DNA of 64,000 bases from Aphrocallistes beatrix (lineage: Eukaryota; Porifera; Hexactinellida; Sceptrulophora; Aphrocallistidae), in NCBI GenBank assembly GCA_963281255.1, contig OY725501.1, positions 2,891,674-2,955,673 of the forward strand. Direction: 5' to 3'. The translations under genes were made by a program, and so were the position numbers. Below, piece by piece: positions 18,701 to 30,700 of this stretch (position 1 is the stretch's first letter; each line of letters begins with the position of its first letter). The notes under the pieces are model-generated. The model had not been told where the DNA came from, ran no database searches, and was given only the letters and a program-made list of their open reading frames with translations.

Positions 18701-21700
18701 TCCCCTGAACCCAGCACCTCACTCCTTCCCCTCCTGGACAAGATCACTCCCAGCCGAGTGAACGAGTTCGTAGAGTCGACCTACTCCATCTCCCACACCT
18801 CCCACTCACCCACGTACAGACTGAGACCTGGTCTGTCCGGCATCGTGAAGAGAGGAGAGAAGAACCTCTCGAAGAGGGTGCGTATAGGAGGAGACCAGGA
18901 GGTTAGAGGGAGCACTGCTCCGACACAGCGGACTGGGAAATTGGATAACTTCGAGAAGTCTCTGGTGGAGTATTGGGAGACGACGAGTTCTTGTATGGAG
19001 GAGAACTTGGAGGACATAGCTCTGTACTGTGATTCCTACCAGCACTACTGCCTCATCCTGGACTACTGCGTGATGGTTAGTGAATATAATCAATCTATTT
19101 GAGCGTATTTTAAGTGAAATTGTATTTATCCCAGGTCCTAGCACAAACCGCAAACCCCTCCGAGACCTGGGGTCCAGAGAAGCTGGGACACTATCTGAGT
19201 TTCGCAGAGTCGCAGGAGGACTGTGTCAACTTGATAGTGCAGTCGTTTCGCTCTGGAGCCCTGAGGGTGGACACGATAGATCTGTACAGAACTTGTAAGC
19301 CGTTTCCTGAGCTGATAATGAGGGACTTGACAGAGCATATCAAGAAGATCCAGAATGATGCGATGATGCAACTCACTGAGAAGATCAAGTATGCTAATTT
19401 CCAGCTTCAAGTAAGAATATTATCAATAGAGTTTTACTTTAGTCCATTCCAATCCCCTTCTATTGATTAAAAAGGATTTTCAATCATAGTTGACTATCAA
19501 CGACGTTGGCAGCTGTGCCAACCACCTCTACTTCCTGGATCACATGCAGCAGGAGCTGGAGCGCATCCAGGACGCTTACAGCAGAATGAACAGCTACTAC
19601 AAGATCATTCAGGACTACCGGCTGGAGTATCCGGATGAAGACAGAGCTCAGCTGCTAGCCATTCATCCCTGGTACAACATGATGCTATCGGCAGTAGCAG
19701 AAGCAGAACTGAAGAAGGAGTCCACCATCAAACTGTTCTCAGACCTCATCAGCACCTCTCTCAACGAGACCTGCAGAGAAAAGGAGCAGCTGAAACTGTC
19801 CGTCTCTTCTCGGCGCTTCCTAGAGGAGTCCTCAGGCTACGAGCCTGTCTACCTGGATCTGTCCCGGCACAAGCGAGAAGTGGACCACCTGCTCACACAG
19901 ACCGCAGAGTTGCAGCGGTATGGACATCAGCTGTTGTATCAGAAAGGAATCTTGCACAAGAACAAAAACAAGAAGGATCCGCGTAAGATTCCGTCTACTA
20001 ATATACCACATATACATATACATACTACATTCTACATTCTACATACTACACACTACATACTACATACTACATATACATTCTACATACTACATACTACATA
20101 CTACATATACATTCTACATACTACATACTACATACTACATTCTACATACTACATTCTACATTCTACATTCTACATACTACATACTACATTCTACATACTA
20201 CATACTACATACTACATTCTACATACTACATACTACATTCTACATAGTGATGTATTACTTTACTTAGCATATTTTGAAGAATGCAATGCTTTCTCAGGAT
20301 TGTGACTAAGAATGGCACTTTTATGCTGTTTATGCATTTCTTTAAAGAGCGTTAAATTTTAATGGCGCGTTTAACGCTACACAAAGGAAATGCTAAGTGT
20401 GTCTTGTCCCGATATCCGACAGTTCTGTATCCTCTGAGGGATCTTGATCCAGATCAACAGGACAAATATACATCTCAAAATTCAAACTATTTCCTCGAAT
20501 TATTTGCTCTAATCTAACCGTATTTCCACTTAGCTGCAGATCCCGTATCCTTCGCGGGAGAAAAGCTAAACAACCTCCACCACGAGCTCCGAGAAATCCT
20601 GAGCGAGATCAGCCTGAAGCAGCTGGTCTGGTCCACTTGGAAGAAATGGAAAGACCTCTCCTCCAGCTGGTACCAGCTGGAGCTGTCTAAGCTGGACACA
20701 GCAGACATCCACAAGCACATGAGCTACTTCAAACAGATGGACATCGTGTTCAAGAACGGATTGCCTCAGAACTCTCTGTGGAAGTCTGTGCAGGAGGAGT
20801 TCTCCTCCTTCGAGGAGATCCTCCCCGTGCTCACCTGTGTGACAGGCCCAGCCATTCAGGAGCGCCACTGGAGTGTCATCAACAAACTGTTGAAACAGGA
20901 AATAGATATTCAACAGATGACGCTGGAGGAATTTCTCAAACTGGATCTGGTATCCAAGAAGGAGAGAATTGTACAGGTGATTATTAATTAAATATAGTAA
21001 TTTAGTTTCTATCAGGAAAACTAGTATAATAAATAAACGAAAGTTTATCTTAGAAGATTTGCAGAGAGTAGTTGTCATCCCAACTGCTCACAACTATCCT
21101 GTTATTGCTGTCCACTGCTATTCCCTCCAGGCCTATCGCCTCTCCCTTAATCCTGAAGGAGTGGATGAGCACTCCCTCTTGATTGAATATCTTCACCATG
21201 CGTTTGTGCGTCTCTCCCACCAAATAGTTCCCCTCTGAATCCACACAGAACACATTCGCGAGATCGAGTTGCGATCTCCCCACTATGGCCTGAATCAGGC
21301 TTCCTTTCAGGTCGAATAACTGCAGGCGTGCTTTTGACTGAGTGAATAGGACGGCCAGGCCTACTTCTGTTAGTTTCACATCTCGCGTGTTTGTCTCGGA
21401 TGTGATATACTGTGAAGAGAGGAAGATCCTCTCTTGTAATCTCAACCTCGTATCGTACACCCAGACCGTATTAACATTGTCACAGGTGTACACTATTCCC
21501 TTCGCATCTACCGTGATTCCGAGTAAGGACTTCTCTGCTCGAGGAGATTGAATGTATTTCTCGTCGTTCAAGTTTATTCTCATCACTTTCCGTTCAGAGT
21601 AACAGGAAATGTACATGTACGTTTGATCCAGGTGAATACCCCAGAACTTTTTGAAATCTCTGTTTTTGATGGAAGAGAGATGAATTCCATCTTTGTTGAA

Positions 21701-24700
21701 TATTTGAACGCGTAAATTTCCGCGATCAACGACATATATGTTATTCGTGTTAGGATTGATCGCAACTCCGCACGGCTGACTCAGCTCTCCTACTTCGCTG
21801 CCCTGCGAAACTCCACACCACAACGGAGCTCCTTTAGCTGTGTAGCTCTGGTACGATTCTTCCACTGAACACATGCTTTCACACATCAGTTCGAAGTTCT
21901 TCCAGTTTAGGATCAGGTCTGGGAACCTGACTTCTTCCCTTTCAGCCTTCTCTATCTCAGCGGAGATCTTCTTGGCGGTCTCATCTCTCAGAATGGAGTT
22001 CTTGTTCAGCTTCATTCTCTTCTCGATGCTGTCTCTCAGCTCATGCAGCTCAAACAATGCTTCTATCTGTGTCTGCACTGACTTGTTTATTCGAGTGAGA
22101 ATCTTGTCCAAGTGCTGGATGAGACTCTGTTGTTTCTCTTCGAGCTTAATGTGAAAGCTCTTGAATTTCTGTTCAATTTCCTTCTTGTGCTTCCTTATCT
22201 GCTCACTCAGCTGATCCAGTTTCATCTGAGTCACGTCTAACGAGATCGAACTAATATTTTCTGCCATTTGCACAGTATTTCTGAAAGCATACAATTAATG
22301 AGTTTAAAACGTATTTATTAATATAGTATATGCAGTGTAATGTAATATATACTTTGCCTATGATATTATACTACATATAATAAATCACTCTATCTCTACA
22401 CCACTACGTAAAATCATATCCTATAATATGGCTATAAACCCATTGCATTATCAATAGTGGTTAATCTCTGCAAAATTTCAACTGGATATATGATGTAAGG
22501 ACATATTTGTTACTTAATATATCCATATTGATGCTTCACCGGAGTTTATTTTGTAATCATATTAAGTCAAATGGGATAGCGATCTAGTTCATATGTATCA
22601 TTATGAATACTGTAATGCTAGCTAGAAATGAGTATAATATTGGTAAAAGAGAGTAGGTGACCTTTACTCATCAAAGCTATTCTTTCAGACAGGATTTTTT
22701 CAGATTTCAATTTTTTTAGGAAGCGCTAATCGCCGTACAAGAGAAGCATTCAGAAGAGCTATTCAGGAAGGTGACAGATCTTTGGTCTACATTCAAACTC
22801 CCCACAATGAAGAAAGATGACTTGTGGATCTTGGTAGAGGTTGACGATGTGTTGGCACTTATAGAGGACAGCATCATCAATCTGAATCTGATCAAAGCCT
22901 CCAAGTACTTAGGCCCCATCAAGAAGGAAGTCGAGAGCTGGGATCTGAGTCTCTGTCAGATGCTGGCTACCATCAGGACCTGGTATCGGTTTCAACAACG
23001 TTGGAGTGAACTAGAAGCGATATTCTCTAGTGTCGATATTAGGCATGATCTAGCTTTGATATTTCGCGATTTCAAGCATGTTGATAAGAGTTTCCACGAA
23101 TTCAGTTTGAAATATATTTCTTCGAGGGAAGTGAATGCGATGAAAATCGCGACGAGTCCCGGGATTTTAGAATCCTTCCAGTCCCATATTGTCCAGTTGG
23201 AGCGTGTGTCCCGATCACTTGACGATTACCTGGATAACAAGCGGACTAGCTTTTCCCGCTTTTATTTCCTCTCTCGAGAAGAACTACTCGAGGTTATCTT
23301 CAATCCATCCGACACCTCAATAGTGAACCCCTACCTCTCTAAGCTATTCGGGAGTGTGCAGCAGTTGCAGTTAATAAGTGGATACAACCCTGACGTGTCC
23401 AATATCCATGGTGTGGTGTCCAAGGAAGGAGAAGTCCTCAAGCTAGAGAGATTAGTTCCCGCTAAGAATACCTCCTCAAAGTGGTGGATAGCTAACTTAA
23501 TGGTGAGTTAATAATAGCTACCCTGCTTCACATGGTTTCTGTTTGAATTTAACCCAGATGCTGGTTTCTAAACATCTTCGGATCGTGTTTTTGGATATTT
23601 TGTTGAAATGACTCCACCGTTTTTTTGTGACACTGGAAGATACGAAATGTTTATTTTCTAAAGTTTTAAAATCCGTGGATCCTACACCGCAAGGCGCTTG
23701 CATTCTAATTCCTCTATAAATTCCCAATTTCCGTTATTTGATTGTGTCCCTTACTATATACAGCTGAGTCTCAAAGAGAAAGTTTGCTACTCAATCTGTG
23801 AAGCACATTCTTTCTACGAACAAACCATCCTTGAAGATTGGGTGTACGGACAGTTCTCTGGACAGGCCATCCTCGTGTCGCTATTCATCACCTGGACGCT
23901 AGAGGTGGAGAGAGAGATATCAATTCCGCCAGCTGACTCCTCCTCCGGGGTCAGATCCCTCTGCACCCTCAGGAACAGCTGGCAGCAGATGATTCACAGG
24001 ATCGCCAACTCCTTCTCGAACAAGAAGTACTCGCACCTGCAGTTAGGAATTAATATAATCACAGTACAGACCTACTTCAGAGACGTGTTGAGTTCTCTCA
24101 TTGAGTTGCCCCTGTTGCAAGGACTTGGAGACTATAACTGGTCAAAGGTATGTGCGTAACCATTTTGATACAAAACCGAGCAGAACTTGACATGTCTAAC
24201 TTAGGTGCTGAGATATTATCTGGAAGATCCCACTTCAGTATGGGTGGAGCAGTTTCTAGGCAGATTCCGCTACTGTAACGAATACTTCGGTTGCTCCCCT
24301 CGACTCGTCTTAACACCTCTCACGGAGAGAGCATTCAGACACATGAGTACCGCGATGCACTTCAACATGGGAGCTGCGTTCTTTGGCAGCGCTGGTACTG
24401 GGAAGACAGAGACGGTGAGAGATTTCGCGAAAGCCATCGGGAACATGTGTTTCAGTTACAACTGCACCGTAGACAGTGATTGTAGGATGTTGTCACAGTA
24501 TCTCTCCGGCATCATTTCCTCTGGTACACTCGGATGCTTTGATGATTTCCACAAACTGACTAGTCCCGTGCTATCAGTGGTGATCCACCACATGCAGGTC
24601 ATCAAGATGTCGCGAGACGCGAAGAAGAACACGGTGTCGCTAAGCGCACGTGATATCTTGATGGCTCCCAGCTCCGCCTACTTCATCACGATGAACTACG

Positions 24701-27700
24701 AGCTTCACGGGAACACAGAGCTGTCGGATATCGTGCTCAGCACGCTGCGTCCCTGTGCCATGTTCGAGGCGGATGAGAGGATCATTTCAGAGGTGTTGCT
24801 CTACTCTTCTGGGTTCACTGCTGCCACTTCTCTAGCCAAGAAACTGTCCACTCTGTTCAAACTAGCAGAGCTGAATCTCTCCAAGGAGAGCCATTACAAC
24901 TTCGGAATGAGGAGTATTAAACAGGTAGGCTTTAACTCTATCAACCCGTGACGTCATAATATCTGATACATATTTTGAACACCAGTGTTCTAGCCCAACG
25001 GATTATTATAATGCAAATTTAGGTAATAGACCTGGCTTCCTATCGTAAGAAAGTGTTCTATATCAACTGGAAGAACGTGTGCGTGCCTCTGGAGACGGTT
25101 GAGAGTCTCCTCTTGATCAGGTGCATCCAGGACTTCATCCTCCCCAGACTCGTGGCCAGGGACCAACTCTTGTTCAAGGCTCTCCTCGCAGACCACTTCC
25201 CCGCTCTCCCTGAGATCTCCACGGACCAGGCCATAGTGGAGAAGCTGATCGATGAAGTGACGCAAGAGAAGAAGCTAGAGAAGTGGGAACCACAGGTATA
25301 CACAGAGATACCCAACTGCTGATGCAAACCTAGATACAGTCTTTTTTGTCCAATTGCTTTCATAAACGACGGACAAAAACCCGACTATTTTGTAGGCGTT
25401 GCTCCTAATAATAAAACAATTTTTACAGAGGCTTAGCGACAAAAAAACCACTTTGACTGTTTGTGTAAACATTCCCTGGAATCTGGAATCGAGGGATTTA
25501 CCTCCAGCAATTGGATTTAAAATCCAGGATCTAAATAGATCACTAATACTTATAACTTGACTCATTTTTAGATTCAAAAAGTGATGGAACTGTTCCTCTT
25601 TATGAAGCAATCTACCGGCATAATGCTGGTGGGGGGCTCTGGTACCGGTAAAACGATTAGTTTACAGATCTTGGCCAGACTGCTGGACCTACTCTCCATT
25701 CCTCCGGACAAACATCCGTCTACCATCGTTCCCCCGACAGAGTCGGGAAACAAGATAATACACTCCACCAGCACCACTTCCTCCTCTTCTCAGAACATGC
25801 ATAGCAATAATATGTTTGCTACCTATGTTAGATCGAAGGTATGTAGTAGTCTAATAAAAATGTGAGAAAACCAGAGAAAACCAAGGATATATTCTCTGAC
25901 ACTATATTTGATCTGATAAAAAGGGGTCATACAGACTAATATTGTCGTTATTGCCTGTGTCTTATTGGTTTAGGTATTCGCCGCTCAGATTAACGCCAAA
26001 GCTTTCAGTCTGGATGAGTTCTATGGAAAAGTTGATCAAAACGGCACTGAAGATTGCATTGGAATTTTTCCTAAGATCTTAAAAAGTTTTCTGAGTGACC
26101 TGACCCCCTCTGAGGAGTCAAATGACCGCAGACGATTCACGCGAGCTACGAAAATCGAACCCAGAGAAATGATATTTGAAGGGAACAACGTGATCTATAA
26201 AGCTCGGAGCGAGAGTGATGCAGAGGACTCAGGCGTGCCCTTGTTGAATACCACCAGCTTTAGAGCCAAGAAACTGTCTGATTCCATCCTGAACAGAGAG
26301 GTGAGTTTGTTCCATGATACGTATTCAGTAGTTAATAGTATATCATCCGAGGATTTCTAGGACGAATAGCTTCAAAATTTAAAGTACATTAAGCGTATTT
26401 TGTCAGAATTTAGCCATATTTTACCAAAAAAAGGAGTTAATTGTGATTTGTAGCGATATCGTTACACATAGATACTAATATCCTACTTCGATCAAGAGGA
26501 AAAGACCTCCCTTGGCTTAGGGATTCATGAGGTCATTATATTCCATCTTTCTGGTTTTTAGTGCAGCTCCTATAGGGAGATGCCCTTATGGCATGGACGG
26601 AGTATCTCGTCCGTCCGTATGTATGTATGTATGTCCGTACGCGCGCTACTGCGAAATATAACAGTCCGATATTTACCAAATTTCGCATGTAGGATCTCGT
26701 TAAGGTGTAGATGTGCACCGTCAACATTTTTCGCAAAATTTCATCACTTCCGGTTTCTATAAGTATATATTCATATTTTAACACCACCACTGTAAAGATA
26801 CTTTATAAGTAAGATCTCAACGACTAATGTGGGGTATTTCACCATGTATAATCCGATTTTCACATTTTAAAAGTAATAATGTGAATATTTTGCGAGTTAT
26901 TAGCATATGTACGTATATATGCATATTTTCACACCTTTTGAAGAAATTCTTATTTTAAGCTAAAAGCGGCTAATATAGGATATTTTAATATGTAGAATAC
27001 GATTTTCACACTTAGAATGCCAAAATTGTATTTCCCGATGTAATCCGATTGTCACTTCCTGGAGCTGCACTATCGGGCTGTCGACCGACATTTTTTTATA
27101 ATGCAACATTTATAGACCAGTCCTACTCAGATTAGAAAACTGTCAAAAAAGACAAAGTCTCAGTCTCAGCTTGGAGATGCGCTGAGGAGAGGAACTGCTG
27201 GTGGGTTGAAGAAGAGTCAGAGTTTCTCTACGGACGTTGAACTCTCTGAGTCTCCTAATCCGGTTACCTCCGGGAGACTATCCGCTGCTTCTAAAGACAT
27301 GATCACATCTCCAGGCGACTTTGAGAAACAGATTCCTAGCGAGTGGAGATGGATCGTGTTTGATGGGCCAATAGACCCTGTATGTAACTCTGTCCAATAC
27401 CGGTTTGTAGGAGATACTTGAACACAGTTAATTGTAAGTGTTGTGTATAGGAATGGGTGGAGCATTTGAATCCAGCGTTAGACGATACGAAAGTGCTGTG
27501 TCTCAATAGCGGGGAGCGGTTGCAGATCTCAGAAGGAATCCGGTTCATCTTCGAGACGGAATCTCTCAAGTTTGCTAATCCTTCTATTGTTAGCCGCTGT
27601 TCTATAGTATTCTTTTCTGAAAAAGACCTGGGTTGGAAACCTGTTTTCAATTCTTGGATAAATTCACTTCCCAATTATGTACCAGACAAGGTGAAAACCT

Positions 27701-30700
27701 ACTTCAGTTCTATCGCTGTCTACTCCGTGCCTCAAGCATTCGAGTTTCTCTCTGAGCTGCACAATCAACCGCTTCCTCAATTGAGTTGTAACTCCTATGT
27801 CAACACTCTATGCAATATCCTCAACTGTCTGATGTTCTACCTGATCGAGAACAGAACTTTCGGGGATGCGGTACAGCTGTCAGAGGGGAGGCAGTGGGGA
27901 CATCACGTGAAGACTTCCTCCATTCTCTCCAGCGTCAGTGCGGATACTTCTTTCTACTCCACAAGTGCGCCTGCAGGGATGGGAGATACCAAGCAGACAC
28001 TTTCACTTGTATTTGAGCAAGTTCGTTATGTTGTGTATTGTATCCATATGAATTGCTAAGCAGGATAATCTGCTAGGTTAATCGCCATTCTATATAGAGA
28101 ACCATGTTATAACAGTTAACGATGGCGTGGTCGAATTTCATGTACTTGTTCACGCAAATCTTTATCGTAACTCCATATATTGAAAATTACTATTCGCATG
28201 CGAATATGCTATTATTCGCATATGCAAATAGGTTACTATTGGCATGCGAATAAGCAACAATTACGAATCAGATTCAAGGAACTGTTACACGAAAAATAGA
28301 CACCCCCAGAATGGTTCCCCAGGTCCATATATTTCGTAATATTTGGACCCCATTCGGAACTAATATTTCAGTGTTATCCTCGAAAATATATGGGCCATCA
28401 TTATACAAAGGTCAATTATAATAGGAAAGTCGACCACGGGACAATTTTTAAGTGGATGCAATGTACAGGTGACCGCTATAAATATTTGTTCAATAGAATA
28501 TTGTAAAATCGGGATGTCCCGCCATGAACGGAATGGGTGACGTGTATGGAAGGCTTTTCAGTTGTCATTAGTACAGTAAACAAATGCTCTCTGTGACTAA
28601 TAGTGACTCTAGTCATGATTACGTCAGGGCCGTATTCTCGGGGTGAGGATTGGTATGGCCATTTTGTACAAATTGTATCATAGCTAATGAAGGTAATAGC
28701 CTTCGGCTAATTCATGTAAGGCAAAGGCCTTTCCAACCCGACCGGAGCCTACGCCTATGTCATTCTGTGGGAGGATAAAATTTTTGTGACATTTCCTTGA
28801 ATATGATCTATTCACTTTATGTACGATATATTTTATACATAAATAAATAAATAATTTATCATACAGTTGCGGAAATAAAATATTCGGAATTATGTGTAAT
28901 TATATGTGAAATTACACGTATAATTACATGTGAAATTACCAGGGTTGAAACCGAATAGTTGATTATTCGGTTCGACCAAATATTATTTGCAAATAATTGA
29001 TATTTGGTTTGTAACCAAATATCATTATTTGGTATTCGGTTGAGAACCAAATAATTTGGTCAACCGAATAATTTGGTCAACCGAATAATTTGGTCAACCG
29101 AATATTTGGTCAAACAAATAACTTGCATGCTTTCCCAATACAATCACACGTTCTTACATGAGGTGGTCCGAACACAAATTAATATAACAGGCCTACTTAT
29201 ACTTGATTATATTTTTGTATAAATATTTATATAATAGATAAAAATTTATGCAAAAATATAATCAAGTATTATTTGGTTAACCAAATTATTCGGTAGACCA
29301 AATATTCGGTTGACCAAATTATTTGGTTGACCAAATATTCGGTTGACCAAATTATTCGGTTAACCAAATTATTCGGTTTGACCATTATTCGGTTAACCAA
29401 ATTATTTGGTCTGACCATTATTCGGTTAAAATGATATTTGGTTGAAGCGGTTTCAACCTTGGAAATTACACATGTAATTACACGTGTAATTACACGTGTA
29501 ATTACATGTGTGATTACATGTGTAATTTCGTTGCGGAAATAAAATATTCGGAATTATGTGTAATTATATGTGAAATTACACGTATAATTACATGTGAAAT
29601 TACATGTGAAATTACACATGTAATTACACGTGTAATTACATGTGTAATTACATGTGTAATTACACGTGTAATTACATGTGTAATTACATGTGTAATTACA
29701 TGTGTAATTACATGTGTAATTACATGTGTAATTACACGTGTAATTACATGTGTAATTACATGTGTAATTTCGTTGCGGAAATAAAATATTCGGAATTATG
29801 TGTAATTATATGTGAAATTACACGTATAATTACATGTGTAATTACATGTGTAATTTCACATGTAATTACACATAATTAATTCATGTAAGGCAAAGGCCCT
29901 TCCAACCCGACCGGAGTCTACGCCTATGTCATTCTGTGGGAGGATAAAATTTTTGTGACATTTCCTTGAATATGATTCCTTGAATATGATCTATTCACTT
30001 AATGTACGATATATTTTATACATAAATAAATAAATAATTTATCATACAGTTTGCGGAAAGGCTGGATTCGGTTAACCGGTTAACCGGCTAACCGCCGTCG
30101 ATCTCGGTTAACGGTTAAGAAAATCTCAGATCGGCTAGCCGATCTGCTTTATTTTCTAAATATTTACACTAATTCCATTATTTTTCGACAGAGATTCATG
30201 AATATTACTTCTAAAAAATTAATAATATATTATAATTTCTATTTTTAATCATATAGTATATTTCGAGACAACTGAAAATTATCAAATTAATCACTAGCAG
30301 GTTAAATATTAGTCTAAAAATCAATATTTCAACCAATTAATATTGACATCGGTTAACCGGTTAACCGCCCTAGAGGAAACCAAAATAACCGAGCCCTAAA
30401 ATCGGTTAACCAACCCCAGCCCTGATTCAGGAAATTCAATAGCATAGCTATATCCCATACATTTGCTGATTTACTGTATTTCTTGATACGTAGTACTCTA
30501 TTGGATACGTCAGGGTTCTATCTGCAGGGGGAAAGCTTCCCCCCCAATTTAACATCATAAATAGAACCTTGTACGTACTGTACTACCATGTACAGGGCTA
30601 TCAACCTGAGGTCACGAAATCGTGAGATTAGGTTTTTAAATCGTGAGATTAGAACCTAATTTTTCAACTAACTTCCAACAATCCTCAAATATATGCAACA

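Larger units (their letters stand above)
15733..24147 (+). other. dynein tail and linker exons (exons 1-11)
   Basis: Exon 1 encodes a Ser/Pro/His-rich start with no known domain. Exons 2-9 carry tail segments such as GRWVWERGAFYSLRRLRFFRQ and FFIKLSDLLLHQHL, which match the axonemal dynein layout. Exons 9-11 form the linker (WYQLELSKLDTADIHKHMSYFKQ, LGDYNWSK just before AAA1). Split codons agree across the junctions I checked (for example AT|G before 16955 and AA|A before 18625). Confidence 0.75.

Noticed and set aside
19990-20267. open frames of YILHTTYYILH type after dynein exon 8
   Set aside because: They are products of the 7-bp intronic array; the exon ends at a good donor (19982/19983).
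29506-29879. long reading frames of CNYMCNY / ITCVITC type
   Set aside because: They are translations of the TAATTACATGTG satellite and have no non-repeat sequence.
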